This document shows, piece by piece, positions 11,201-21,520 of a stretch of 64,000 nucleotides of DNA (within the stretch, counting starts at the first letter, position 1; the number at the start of each line of letters is the position of its first letter). A program made the position numbers and the translations under genes. The notes beneath the pieces are model-generated. The model worked only from the letters and a program-made list of their open reading frames with translations. It made no database searches and was not told the origin of the DNA. The stretch is from Chrysophaeum taylorii (Eukaryota > Sar > Pelagophyceae > Pelagomonadales > Pelagomonadaceae), in the NCBI GenBank assembly GCA_029834535.1, contig JAQMWT010000574.1, positions 1 to 64,000 of the forward strand. Reading direction: 5' to 3'.

Positions 11201-13924
11201 CTGCTGCTGTTTGTGGTGGTGGAGCGCGGCGCTCAAGCCGGAGAGAAAGCCGGACGCGCGAGGTCGAGATTTGGGGGGACCTGTTTGAGCCGACGGACCC
11301 GGGGGCGGCGGTGCCGTCGGCGCCGCGTCGTGCAGCGGTTCCGGAGACGTCGTGCGCTGCGTGTGGGTCTTGGCGGCGTCGATGGCCGTGAGAGCGACCT
11401 TTTTGGCCCGCGATCCGAAGAAACGGGCGGCGTCGGCGGCCTTGGCGGCGTCGCGGGCGGCGACCTTGCGCGCGCGTTCAGCGGCAGCACGCGTCGCGGC
11501 CGCCGCACGCTGCACGTCGCGCGTCGCTCGTTCGCGCGCGAGCTCGGCAGCTTTTCGCGTGCGGCGCTCGTCGCGCTCGGCCGCCCGACGGACGCGGCGC
11601 AGAGCGCCCGGAGCAGCGACCTTGCCCCCGCGGCCCACGGCGAGCTCTGCCGGATGCACGCCGAGGGCTTCGGCGAGTTGGTCGCCCGTGCGAAGGCGGA
11701 CGACAGTCTGGAGACGGCCCGACTCGGTGCCGTCGCGCCTCAACTCGGCGAGGACCACGTACGCGCGCTCGGCGCGCATGTGCTTTCGATCCACGAGTTC
11801 GATCCATCCGGGGACCCACAAGGCCTCGACGGTCCAGAAGGTCGCCTCGCTCGAGGGCGCTGGTGACGGCGCGTTGATGTTGACTGCGGCGGAAGCGAGG
11901 GCACCCCCGGAGAAGGACGAGGATGTCGTCGCCGATAACTCGTCCGACGAAGGCACCTCGTCGAAGGCCCAGGCGTGCCGATCGAGGCCTCTCTTGTCGT
12001 CGCCGTCGTTCGCGTCGACGACGTCGCGGACGGCGTCGACGCGGCGACCGAGCGGCTTGGCGGGCCGCGGCGGGATGGATGCGACGAACTCGAGAGGCTG
12101 GATGGCCGCCGAACCTCCTTCGAGGTCGAGACACTTTCGAAACCGAACGAGCCGGCCGCCGTATTTGGCTTGCTCGTTCGTCGCGGCCACGTGCATGTCT
12201 GGCCACCGCGCCGACCGGAGCCGGAAGGGCTGGTCGTACGTGAGAAACGCCGAGGCCTCCGCCCCCGTGCGAACGAGTTCGACCACGAAGCACTCGCGTT
12301 GCGGTTGGAGCGTCGCTTGCGAGGATCGCCACGCGAGCCACCGCCCCCGCGTGGCCGCGAGCCACAAGCGCGACGAGGCCGTCGCGACGCGTACGACGTC
12401 GCCGTGCTTGAGCGGGCCGTTGGCGGCGCGCTCGGCGTCGTCGTGGTCGTCTCGCTCGAAAGAAGGAGGAGGACTCGTGGGTGGCTCTCCGCCGCTGCTG
12501 CTCGCGTCGCGCTCGACGATGAGACCCGGCGCGACCGCGAGCTCGCGCACTACGGCGTACGCGTTCTTCGTCTCGGTGACGCAGTAGCGACCGCAGCCCG
12601 CCTCCGCGCCGAAGCGGCGTCGCCGGCGTTCCTCGTCGCTCAAGCCGTCCGCGTCGTCGTCGCCGTCGCGGCGTTCGGGACGCACGTAGAGCGCGACGCC
12701 CAACACCTCTCCGCTCCGGATGGCATTCCGCGGCGCGACGACCTCCTCGGGGACCCTCCTCGGCGGCTCGTCGTCGCCCCAAGTCCCGCCGCGCTTGCGG
12801 CGGCTCCGCCGCCGCAGCAGCTTCCTTTCGGCGGCTTGTTTGCAGCGCTCGAGGTCCTTGGCGGCCTCGACGGCGCACGCCGCGAGCCGTGGGTCCCAGC
12901 GCAGTCTGAACCGCATCCAATAGCGCTTGACGTCGTCGACCCAGTCGTAGACCACCACGTCGATCGGCTGACTCTCTCCGACGAGGGTGTCGAGCGACGG
13001 CGACCCGACCGGCATGCCCGCGACCTTCCAGTTGGCAAAGTCAACGAACCCCGAGTAAAACGCGAACGAATAGACGGGGCCGACGTCGAGCCTCAGGAGC
13101 GAGTCGTCGTGCATCGCCCGCCGCGCGGCGCGCTCGTCGTCCGTCTCGGGCAGCGTCGCGCCCAACCCGGGCGCGTCGCTCGACGCCGGCGTCCGCACGA
13201 GGGCGTCGACGCCCGTAGCGAGAGGAAACGCGCAGTACGGCTTGGACGGGCCGCCTCCCCTGTCGCCAAACGACCACTCGAGGCCGCCCGTTCGTCGCTG
13301 CACGAACGACATGACGGCCCGAACGACGGCGGTCGTCACGATCGACAACTTGGGCCGTTCCAAGAGCTCGGCGCCCATGCGCAGCACCCCGTTCGGCGTT
13401 TGCTTGAGCTCGCCCTGGATCTGCATCTCGAACTGGCGCGCGGTGTGGAGGCCAGCGAGGTGCGGGCAGTCGGCCGGCTCGGTCGCGAGCATGAACAGTA
13501 GCCTTCCTTTGAAGAATTCGTTCTCGAACGCCATCGGCGTCCGCGCGTTCGACCTCACCGGGACAAACTCGCCGTCCTCCTCGAGCTGAACCTCGAGTAC
13601 GAACCCGTTCAGCCCGGGATTCAGTCGTACCCAGCCCTCGGGCGTGTCGGGCACATCCCCCAGCGACTCGCGCACCTCGGCGACGTCGTGATTTGGTTCG
13701 TCCGCGTCGTCGTCCTCGCCGGCGCTCGACGCGGACGACTCGTCGTCGTCCTCCTCCTCTGCTTCATCTTTGTCGTGGCTTAGGCTCGACAGACGACGCA
13801 ACAATTGCGGTTCCGCCTTTCCCTTGACTACGCCAACAAGCCGGAGCAGCGGCAGGACCACACACCGCAACACGCTCTGCACGACCCACGCCACCCACTG
13901 CATCGGCGCGTACGCGTCCACCAT
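7451..13924 (-). CDS. Very large DUF1769 + DUF547 multidomain protein
   Basis: 2157 aa from the ATG at 13924. A short hydrophobic N-terminal segment (~8-30) is followed by an acidic stretch. Residues ~95-370 resemble DUF1769 (motifs FKGRLLFML, FEMQIQGELK, ending in a W-D-D-V-x-R-Y-W strand). Residues ~520-640 look like a beta-trefoil-like segment. A lysine/arginine/alanine coiled coil follows (~780-880), then a long Glu/Asp-rich disordered part coded by GAA/GAG runs. The C-terminal third contains a DUF547-like region: FFLNLHHVLLQHALLV (~1725), then LALNAGSLDFPRTVLEF and the helical tail to ~2070. Poly-Gln (~12 Q) and poly-Asp tracts interrupt this part. DUF547 is often paired with membrane or ubiquitin-linked domains, but its chemistry is unknown. 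The upstream GTG codon was rejected as start. Introns are not evident over 6.5 kb. Confidence 0.75.
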
Positions 13925-14068
13925 CAACACCGTCTTCCGGGTTTGCTATTGCGATTGCCTCGTGGCGGGCGGGCGGGCGGGCGGGCGGGCGGCGCCGAGG
14001 AGCTTGGTGGCAAAGGCGGCGCTCTTGGAGGACGTCACGGCGCCGTCACGAGTGTGTACCTTCCCACA
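13925..14068. promoter_or_regulatory. Divergent intergenic spacer, candidate bidirectional promoter
   Basis: Only 144 bp separate the ATG of the minus-strand DUF1769/DUF547 gene and the plus-strand ATG at 14069. The spacer contains a GGGC tandem repeat (about 13966-13990). Both promoters must lie here or inside the neighbouring gene. No TATA box is apparent. Confidence 0.4.
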
Positions 14069-14635
14069 ATGATTCCGTTGAACAAAAATCGAGGTCCGTT
14101 GTGCCTGGCGCTAATGCCGAATCCCGAGATTTATCTCCGAGTCTGTCGCGAACCGGAGCTCGAGTGCTCACGGGAGGCGGAAGATCCGGGCGGTGCCAGC
14201 GAAGAAGAAGAAGAAGAAGAAGAAGAAGAGCCATCGTCAACATCATCAAGCCTTCCCATCGAGATCCAGGTGACCGCGACGTCATACGTCGGCGAACTCA
14301 AAGACAGGCTCAACGCCAGACTCGGCAAGCAGCTCGGACTTCCGGAGGAGGAGATCCTCAATTTACCGCGGATGTGCCTCATGACCGGTCGCAAGGTCTG
14401 GTCGGACGGCGACACGATTCGTCGCCTCGTCGAATCGACCGGAGGTCTCTCCGAGCTCAAGTACGGCGCCGTGCGCATCGCCGTGTGCTCCGTCGACCTC
14501 CGAGATCCGCCGCCGCGGTCGCCCGACGAGGAGGCCGAGCTCGAAAGGCTCAGGATCCTCCACGAGATTAAAATGCGCGAGCGAGCGCGCACCAAACGCC
14601 AACGACCCACGAAACTCAGGCGAAAACAAACGTAG
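14069..14635 (+). CDS. Small protein with possible ubiquitin-like fold, function unknown
   Basis: 188 aa from the ATG at 14069. After a ~30-residue leader and a poly-Glu tract (~45-55, coded by GAAGAA repeats), residues ~65-145 form a compact segment: IEIQVTATSYVGELKDRL resembles the first strands and helix of a beta-grasp domain, followed by a Met/Gly-rich turn and the strand VRIAVCSVDL. The C-terminus is a charged helix rich in Arg and Lys. No catalytic motif. The ubiquitin-like reading is an inference from pattern only. Stop at 14633-14635, followed by an AATAAATATA stretch that may serve polyadenylation. Confidence 0.5.
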   Translation: MIPLNKNRGPLCLALMPNPEIYLRVCREPELECSREAEDPGGASEEEEEEEEEEPSSTSSSLPIEIQVTATSYVGELKDRLNARLGKQLGLPEEEILNLPRMCLMTGRKVWSDGDTIRRLVESTGGLSELKYGAVRIAVCSVDLRDPPPRSPDEEAELERLRILHEIKMRERARTKRQRPTKLRRKQT

Positions 14636-14798
14636 ATAATAAATATATGGACTTTGCTCGTCGTATTACTATTAGAATCCCGGGGCGAGGATCTGCTTGC
14701 ACGCGTGGTCAATCAGCTCGGTCGCGACGCGGTTCGTGTCCCACCGTGGTGAATAGCTGCGACGGGGGTCACGTCATGTCACATTACGTCATTTCATG

Positions 14799-15763
14799 TC
14801 ATGTCATGTCGTCTATGGTCAGAGAAAGATGGACGCACAGGTAGAGGAGTCGGTCGAGCTCGCGCGGCTCGCCGCCTGTAAAAGGAAGGAAGGAAGGAAA
14901 GTTGGGCCAGGACGGGACTCGACATCGCGCCTCGAAAGTCTCGGACGGTCATGGTCGGGGGCTTGGCGGGAAAATCTTGGCCGAAGGTGAGGTCGATGAC
15001 GCAGAGTCGCTTGGCCGCGTCGGCTCTGACGTGGACGACCAGCTGGATGCGCGAAAAGTCGAGGTTATCGAGGTCGACGACGGCGTAGAGCCTCCGGAGC
15101 TCGGCCGCGAGGTTTCGTCGGCGGCACCACGGCCCCGCGAAGTCGTCGTGGCACTGGGCGAGGTAGGCGTCGAGCGTGGAGAAGGCGGGCAACCGAAAGG
15201 CAGCGCAGGTCGCGGGCAATCGTTGCCGCGGGAGTCTAACGACGCGCGCCTCCACGCACGCGACGTCGTCGCCGTGCCGCTCGAACGATAGCTCCACGAC
15301 CGGCGGCGGCGCGTCGCCGAGCTGCTCGGCGTCGTCCTCGGTCATAAACTCGGCGACGATCTCGATGCGACTCGACGTCTTGCTCGCGATCGCCGCCTCG
15401 ACAAAAGCCGACCGAAGACTCCGCGGAAGAGCCGCAACTTGCCGCGCGTGAAACGCCGATCGCGCCTCGTCGGCGACCACATGCGCCGGGCACGGCGGCG
15501 ACCGCAGGCTCGGAAACGCCTGGGCCAGAGGGTAGGCCGCATAAATCTCGGGTTCGCCATCGGGTAGACCACCCTCGACGGGCATCACGTCCATGACGCC
15601 GCCCTGCGCGTCGCACAAAACGATCCATCGCAACTCCCATCGCTCGTACGCCACGACGAGCGTCTTCGTCCGGCCCTCGCCCTGCGAAACAGCTCTCGAC
15701 CTACGAAACACGTCAACCAACCTCGAACCGCCACCCTGTCATCTGCAGGTCCGTTTGCATCAT
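14799..15763 (-). CDS. Possible UBC/RWD-fold (UEV-like) protein, three exons
   Basis: Proposed exons 15763-15722, 15681-14919 and 14875-14799 (293 aa). The first intron (40 nt, GTTGGT..TTTCGCAG) joins a short ATG exon to GEGRTKTLVVAYERW; without it no ATG exists. The second (43 nt, GTCCCG..TTTTACAG) replaces a low-complexity tail by an amphipathic helix ELDRLLYLCVHLSL. The central part has LDFSRIQLVVHV followed by a strand, then DFPAKPPTMTV, which is the 'hydrophobic-P.x.PP' signature of ubiquitin-conjugating/RWD folds; a catalytic Cys in the E2 position is not obvious, so a UEV or BRE (BABAM2)-like scaffold is the best guess. Both introns are inferred from splice signals and frame only. Confidence 0.45.
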
Positions 15764-15865
15764 CCACTTTGGATCCTCCACTTATTCTTCTACTCTGATT
15801 TCCAGATAAATCTCTCTCTCACAGAGGAGAGGGTTTATGATTATGGTCAATGATGATGTGGAATG

Positions 15866-16025
15866 CAAGAATTTTGACGTGGCGTAGAGCAAAGACACCT
15901 TACCCACCACATTTTTCGGGTTTAGGATTGGAACAATCACTGACGTGGAATGCTCGTTTGAGGACGTCACAACGGACAGGCCAGAGAATCGGAGCCTCGC
16001 GTGCAGCCGGGGCATCTCTGTGGCA
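15866..16025. repeat. Dispersed repeat B, copy 1
   Basis: About 160 bp closely similar to 55565-55730 in the same orientation. Shared blocks include GCAAGAATTTTGAC, GGGTTTAGGATTGGAACAAT, GAGGACGTCACAACGGACAG and CTCGCGTGCAGCCGGGGCAT. Differences are substitutions and small indels. Neither copy carries a recognisable coding domain; both lie outside genes. It could be the conserved core of an unclassified non-autonomous element. Confidence 0.75.
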
Positions 16026-16705
16026 GCGCCCGCACAGCCTCTGCGCCCTGGGACCGGAAAAAGCTTACGCATCGCCGCGAGCCTCCGAGCCTAGGGCATC
16101 TCCATGTCGGGACCGGCCGCGGGCTGATCGACCGACGGCTTGACATCAAGCACAGGGTGCGTTGTAATAGGCAATGTTGAGCTCGCTGCGAGAGATGGAC
16201 TCTTTCAGGTGCTCGGAGACAGGGGCCGCGAAGTCCCAATCAATATAACCCAGTGCCCCGCCGTGCAAACTTGCGACGCGGCCTCGCGGATTCGGTCATT
16301 TTGGCGCTTCGCAGCCATCCTGACAAGCCGTGTGACGACGCGTCACGTGGGGGGTCCGCTTTTCATTTCCCTTTGCTGGACTTTGGCTCGACTGTCGGAT
16401 GAGGCGTCCTAAGAACGATAGAGACGAAGTCAAGTAATGGAGCACCACTGCAACGCGCTCCTGCACCCAGCGAAGTTGGTGTTCGGCGTCGTCGAACACT
16501 TGTTCTGGCGTTTTACGGCCGTTTCATGGCCGTTTCGTGGAGCTACATTCCGTTTCAACGACTATATTTCTCGATTATCTGAAAAACTTAGTAGTATCAG
16601 GAGGGTACTGTGAACTCGCTTGGATTACTAGCCCCCCGCATTTCTTCGCTCCATCAACACAAAGGACGTCGTGTTCGACGCTGAGGAAGACAAAACGACT
16701 GCGCG
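16026..16705. other. Intergenic upstream of HIG1 gene; short unexplained minus-strand frame
   Basis: No complete gene recognised. On the minus strand about 16290-16145 reads as a plausible protein tail (contains GGALGYIDWDFAAPVSEHL and ends with a stop), and an overlapping frame begins with ATG at 16316. They may be pieces of one short gene with an intron or frameshift, but no family is recognised. The rest is unique sequence. Confidence 0.35.
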
Positions 16706-17088
16706 ATGCAATTTTTCAAGAAGTTCGCGGACAAGGCGGAAAAGGATCCCCTGGTGCCGCTTGGCTGTGCCGCGACACTCACGTGTCTCTGTGCTGGGCT
16801 CTATGCCTTTCTCAAAGGCCACGTCAGACCGACCACACTTGTGACGCGATGAGTCGTCCGCAGGCGAATCTCTCGCAAAAGCTCATGCGCGCGCGTGTCG
16901 TCGCGCAAGCAGCAACTGTTGCCGTCTTCCTCAGCGGTATGTCGGCCGTTGACACAGTCGATTATCACGCGGCGCCAGGCTCGCTTGCCGTGTCCAAGAT
17001 GCGCACCGAAGACGAAAAACGACCACCCGGCATGTCCAAGGTCGAGTTCGATCTTTTGAAGCGGGAAGATGAGGCGGTGAAGAAGTAA
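16706..17088 (+). CDS. HIG1-domain mitochondrial inner-membrane protein (RCF1/HIGD-like)
   Basis: Two exons, 16706-16822 and 16864-17088, joined over a 41-nt GT-AG intron (16823-16863) give 113 aa. The spliced protein has the family hallmarks in order: EKDPLVPLGCAATL (first membrane helix), a short loop, then the junction LKGH/ANLSQKLMRARVVAQ with the conserved R-A-R-V-x-A-Q signature, and a second helix AATVAVFLSG. HIG1 proteins associate with respiratory complexes III/IV in the mitochondrial inner membrane. Unspliced, the first exon meets a stop in the intron, so the intron is well supported. The Lys/Glu-rich C-terminal tail is typical of small HIG1 proteins. Confidence 0.88.
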
Positions 17089-17279
17089 TCGCAATGATCG
17101 CGTCCTCACTAATATCGGCGCACTTTGGAGGTGTGGTACTTCCTGGCGCCGGGCTAACAAGAAGGACTACCAAGGTCGACGGCAAGGTGCCTCTCTCGTT
17201 TAATAAGTAACTAGGACAGCGCGAATGCCTCAGTATGAGCCGTCCTTCTGTCAAAGAAACACCCCGTAACGGTTTCGTA

Positions 17280-17954
17280 TCAACAAGAAATGGCGCTACG
17301 GTCGTGGCACAAATGCATAATGAAATGTGTATATTCACCTTGCGGGAGCCCAAGCTCGGTAGCGACATGGTGCATCATCGTCGCAAAAAAGTGGATATTC
17401 TTGGGGAAGATGGACGCATTTTGCATTCGAAGGACTCCCGTGCACTTCAGGTGGCCGCCCTCGACATAAAAGTAGAGCTCGCGACAGCACTTGGTCTGCC
17501 CCTGGTTAATCCAGTCGACGGCAGTACTCGTTTCTGTGCTGAAGGGGATTGGTACAACCGCGCGTTTCGAACGCGGTTCGGAGCGTAGGCAGTTGATCAC
17601 GTTCGCAATCTTCTCCGGCATGCCGTCGCGATAGTCGCCCTGCTCGCCGCCGCGCTCGGCGAGTTGCCATCGATCAGCCTCGGATTTCGCGTACGGCCAG
17701 CCCATGTTTTTCTTGGTGTAATATTCGAGGGCACCCAACGGAAAGAGGTCGGTCTCGACGATCGCTGCTTCCGGCCTCAGGTCGTCGATGACGCCAACAA
17801 AGTGCCGCACGGTAAAATCCCCGCCAGCCTCGGTCAGTTTTCTGATGTGAGTATACATATCGCGAGCAGTCGCGAACCGCGGATAGTTCGCGTTCAAGTT
17901 TCGAGACGGTGATTGGTTTATCACAGACGCCATCGTTGCTGCGGTGCGGCGCAT
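17280..17954 (-). CDS. Thymidylate-synthase-fold protein (TS / dCMP-hydroxymethylase-like)
   Basis: 224 aa from ATG 17954 (a second ATG at 17933 is also possible). The C-terminal half matches the TS fold: a Cys pair KCCREL in the place of the catalytic Cys loop, then FYVEGGHLKCTG, RMQNA (arginine of the phosphate site), IFPKNIHFFATMM (Asn of the TS 'FNI' motif) and GEYTHFIMHLCH (place of the H-x-Y motif). The usual 'PCH' is absent and TS proper is 260-300 aa, so this is a diverged, shortened member; nucleotide hydroxymethylase or a non-canonical pyrimidine methylase are alternatives. It stands alone, not fused to DHFR as in most protists. The retained Asn argues for a uracil-type substrate (inference). 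Confidence 0.65.
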   Translation of the reverse strand: MRRTAATMASVINQSPSRNLNANYPRFATARDMYTHIRKLTEAGGDFTVRHFVGVIDDLRPEAAIVETDLFPLGALEYYTKKNMGWPYAKSEADRWQLAERGGEQGDYRDGMPEKIANVINCLRSEPRSKRAVVPIPFSTETSTAVDWINQGQTKCCRELYFYVEGGHLKCTGVLRMQNASIFPKNIHFFATMMHHVATELGLPQGEYTHFIMHLCHDRSAISC

Positions 17955-18038
17955 TCGATGAGGGTTAAGGAATCAATACCAACGTGGGCAGGGTTAGAAG
18001 CCGACGAGGATACGAACAATAATAACGGCCGAAGGAGG

Positions 18039-19775
18039 ATGCTATTCGTGCTTGTGAGCTCGGCGCGCGTGACAGCATGCCCTGCCGGTACCTACGGCGC
18101 GACGTGCTCGTCGTGTCCCGCTGGTTTCTTCTGTCCACCGGGGATAGATGAACCGTCGCCATGTGGCGACGTTGGTTGGTTCTGCCCCGAACGCAGCGCG
18201 AACCGGCGCCGGGCTTCGATCGGCGCTTACACAACGCCGTCGAGCGAGACCATGTGCGAGCCTGGGACTTTTTGCGAGGGTGGTGTTCAGCACGCGTGTC
18301 CAGTCGGTAAATACGGACCCATCGCAGGCGCGACCAATTGTACCGTTTGTCCCCCGGGACACGAGTGCTCGTCGCTCGGCTCCTCCGAGCCTACGCCGCT
18401 GTTGGGACGATATTCGGCGATTCTTGGGCTCTCCTCGCGTGCGGCAGCTCCGTTGTGTCCCCGCGGGAGCTATTGCCCAAGAGGGTCGACGGCGCCGATC
18501 GCGTGTCCAGCGGGCAGGTACGGCGCCGCGACGGGCCTCGAGACCGCGACCTGTACCGCTTTGTGCCCCGCGGGATATTGGTGCGTCGAGGGCTCGATAG
18601 ATCCGCGGCCTTGCGAAACTCCTTTGGAATTTTGCTCTGTCGGAAGCGCTGCCCCGACGGCCACCTCCGTCGGATACTATACCGTCGGCCACTCCGCGGA
18701 GCGCGTATGCGAACGCGGTCACTACTGCGCCGATGGCGTGAGACGACCGTGCCCTAGAGGTACTTTTGGGTCTCGAGAGGGGCTAACCGAGTGCGAGAGC
18801 CCCTGTGCTCCTGGATATGTGTGTCCTATCGCCAGTGTTCGTGGAAATCAAGAGGTGTGCGGCAACGCATCAGTCTATTGCGTACTCGGAGAACGCCACC
18901 GCGTCGGTCTAGGGAACTACTCGGCAACGACGTCGTCCTCCGACATTCGCTATTCGCAGCACGTCTGCGAACCGGGATATTTCTGCGACAGCGACGGCGT
19001 ACGTCGACCGTGTCCGGCTGGGACCTACGGCAGTCGCAGTGGCCTATCGACTCCCGCGTGCTCGGGCGATTGCCCGCCCGGCATGTATTGCGTCGAGGCT
19101 TCAACAGAGGCCGTGCCGACGCCCCCCGGCGTCTACTGTCGCGGTCGATGCGGCTCCCCGGACGGCGACGGACTCTGCGCTTCAGGATACTATTGCCCAA
19201 TGGGCTCGCGAACTTCGACTCAACGACCGTGCTGCGATGCGCGACGTGACGATACGACGGGGCTCTGGTACCGATACGGCAACGACACGGTCGACCTCAT
19301 TAGTCTTGTTTCGAGGGACGGCGAGGAACCTCCCGGTCTGGCTCGCGATCACGACGGCTGGCACCAACACGACGTCTACGCGCCGAGGTGCGAGACAATA
19401 TACTGCCCGGCAGGAACCGCCAGCCCTCTCGCCGTCTCGACTGGATTTTACGCCACTGGCGGCAATCGCACCACGCGCACCGCACAAGCTCCGTGCGATA
19501 CCAAGTCGATTCTCCTGCTAGGCGAGTCTCGCGCGCCAAAGTGCCCATCGACGACCCGGCATCGTACGGACGACGAGGAGGACGTCTACTTCGGGACAGG
19601 GTTGGCTGGCGCGCGGGCTACACCTTCGGTCTCTGGAGGCTTGGCCTGGGATACACCGAAATATTTGGGTCTCGGACACTACGAGTGGGACGATATCAAT
19701 GACGACGACGACGACGGTGGCGACGATATTCCATTTTTCTTGCACAAGCATCAGCGGCGCTTGCCGCTCGACTAA
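18039..19775 (+). CDS. Secreted/surface cysteine-rich protein with GCC2/GCC3-type repeats
   Basis: 578 aa from the ATG at 18039, which gives a short hydrophobic leader (MLFVLVSSARVTA) before the first CPAGTYG. About ten ephrin-receptor-like (GCC2/GCC3) cysteine-rich modules follow, recognised by repeated C-P-x-G-x-Y/F-C, G-Y-x-C and CPAGTYGS patterns to residue ~480. The last ~100 residues are acidic (poly-Asp) with no cysteine motif and no clear membrane anchor. The family occurs in extracellular parts of large stramenopile and ciliate proteins. An upstream in-frame extension without a leader was rejected. The start lies 84 bp from the divergent TS-like gene. More exons beyond 19775 cannot be excluded, because the protein ends without anchor. 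Confidence 0.7.
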   Translation: MLFVLVSSARVTACPAGTYGATCSSCPAGFFCPPGIDEPSPCGDVGWFCPERSANRRRASIGAYTTPSSETMCEPGTFCEGGVQHACPVGKYGPIAGATNCTVCPPGHECSSLGSSEPTPLLGRYSAILGLSSRAAAPLCPRGSYCPRGSTAPIACPAGRYGAATGLETATCTALCPAGYWCVEGSIDPRPCETPLEFCSVGSAAPTATSVGYYTVGHSAERVCERGHYCADGVRRPCPRGTFGSREGLTECESPCAPGYVCPIASVRGNQEVCGNASVYCVLGERHRVGLGNYSATTSSSDIRYSQHVCEPGYFCDSDGVRRPCPAGTYGSRSGLSTPACSGDCPPGMYCVEASTEAVPTPPGVYCRGRCGSPDGDGLCASGYYCPMGSRTSTQRPCCDARRDDTTGLWYRYGNDTVDLISLVSRDGEEPPGLARDHDGWHQHDVYAPRCETIYCPAGTASPLAVSTGFYATGGNRTTRTAQAPCDTKSILLLGESRAPKCPSTTRHRTDDEEDVYFGTGLAGARATPSVSGGLAWDTPKYLGLGHYEWDDINDDDDDGGDDIPFFLHKHQRRLPLD

Positions 19776-19924
19776 TAATTGTGTGCACGATGCCGAGGGC
19801 AAGTCAGCCAAAGAAGAGCGCCGCTGGCTCTGCTAGCGCTCAAGAACTTGCACGGCGCGCGCACTTTTTTTGTGCGCAGTGCCCACAGCCGGGAGTGCTC
19901 GCACAACGAAACTATACCGGGGCC

Positions 19925-21520
19925 TCAGCCGTATCTCGCCGAGCCGCCCGCGAACCAATCCTCGGGTTCGTCGGCAGTCCTGATAATCATGGTATAGGGC
20001 GCGGTGTACTCGCGGTGCGCGTCGAGTCCATTTTCGCGACCAATGCCCGAGTGGCCGAAGCCGCCCCTGCGAAAATAAATGAGGTTTTGCGAGAGTCGGC
20101 AGTCTCACCACGGGGCGTCGGGCGAGTTGCGATGGTGCGTCCCACACCAAATGATGCCGGCGTGGAGCTTGGACATTAGGCGGTGGGTGCGCTTGACATC
20201 GCTCGTCCAGATGGCCGCGCCGAGCGCGTACTGATTGTCGTTGGCAAGGGCGACGGCCTCGGCCTCGTCGCGGAAAGGCACGAGACTCACGACCGGCCCG
20301 AAGATTTCCTCCTGAAAGCAGCGGAAGCTGGGCCGGACTGATGTGAGGACCGTCGGTTCGAAGAAGCTGCCGACATCCGTTAGCGCGCAGCGAGTCTTAT
20401 CGGGGATGGCCCCTCCGGCGATGGGGACGGCACCCTCGGCGTAGGCTTGGCCGACTTGCGCGGCGACGGCGTCGCGCGCGGCTCGGGTTACGAGAGGGCC
20501 GACGTGCGTCGTCGGGTCCATCGGGTCGCCGAGGCGAAGGCCGCCGGCTTTTGCGGCGAGCCGCGCCGCGAAGTCGTCGAAGACGTCGGCGTGGACGAGG
20601 ATGCGCTTGGCACTCACGCAGGTCTGGCCGCTCGCGACGAAGGCGGCGAACGCGACGCCGTCGACGGCCTCTCTCACGCTCCTGACGTCGTCAAACACCA
20701 GCACCGGCGCGTTACCGCCAAGCTCGGCGCAGTAGTGCTTGGCTTTCGCGCCGACGATTGCCCCGAGCTCGCGGCCGACGCGCGTGCCGCCGGTAAAGTC
20801 GATCTTGGCGACGTCGTCGTGGTCGGCGAGGCGCGTCGCCGCGATGGCTCCGAGGCCCGTCGCGACGTTGCAGACCCCCGGGGGGGCGCCCGCCGCCGAC
20901 AGGCACTTGGCGAGCTCGACGACGCTCGCCGGGGCGACTTCGGGTGGTTTGACCACGCACGTATTTCCCGTGGCGAGCGCGACCGATACTTTTTTGGTCG
21001 CGAGAAGGAGGGGGTGGTTAAAGGCGGAGACGAGCCCGCACACGCCGAGCGCGCGTCGCCGCACGAGCGCAACGTGGTCGACGGCGTCAGCGAACGGGGG
21101 CACGGTGCCCTCGCTACTTTCCGCGACCGAGGCGTGGTACTCGAGCCATTCCGGAACGCGACCGAGCTGCGCGCGATACTCGCGAATCGGTCGCCCGGTT
21201 GCGCGCGTTTCGACCTCGATGAGCTCGGGCAGCTTGTCGCGGAGTTTCTGCGCCGCGGCCCGAAGCACGCGGCCGCGGGTCCGCGCGCCGGCGGCCTCCC
21301 ATTCCACCTGCGCTGCCTTGGCAGAGGCTACGGCGGCGTCGACGTCTTCGACGCTCGCGAGGCCGGTCGTGTACACTACCTCGCCCGTCGCCGGGTTCAC
21401 CACGCTCCCCCACGACGCCGCCTCGACCTCGCGCCCATCGACCCACAGCCCGTAATGCTGTAGGCATCGGCGTCGGGGCCGTCGTAGTAACAACCAGCGG
21501 CTCAGACGCGACCCCTTCAT
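19925..21520 (-). CDS. Aldehyde dehydrogenase (NAD(P)-dependent), two exons
   Basis: Exons 21520-20109 and 20066-19925 joined over a 42-nt GT-AG intron (20067-20108) give 517 aa. The junction restores the ALDH C-terminal motif SPDAPW/GGFGHSGIGRENG. Active-site features: FNHP with Asn168, KPP with Lys191, FTGGT (cofactor loop), Glu266 in ELGGNAP, nucleophile Cys301 in GQTC, and EEIFGP. The N-terminus is Arg-rich with few acids (MKGSRLSRWLLLRRPRRR), which fits a mitochondrial presequence. Substrate cannot be told; the sequence style is near betaine-aldehyde or semialdehyde dehydrogenases. It shares a 160-bp divergent spacer with TRM1. Confidence 0.92.

Noticed and set aside
13805-14068. N-terminal extension of the gene at 14069
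   Set aside because: It overlaps the divergent gene's coding start on the other strand and a GGGC repeat; the ATG at 14069 leaves a normal spacer.
17913-18038. Extended N-terminus of the cysteine-rich protein
   Set aside because: It would overlap the coding start of the TS-like gene and lacks a leader; the ATG at 18039 gives a leader-like start.
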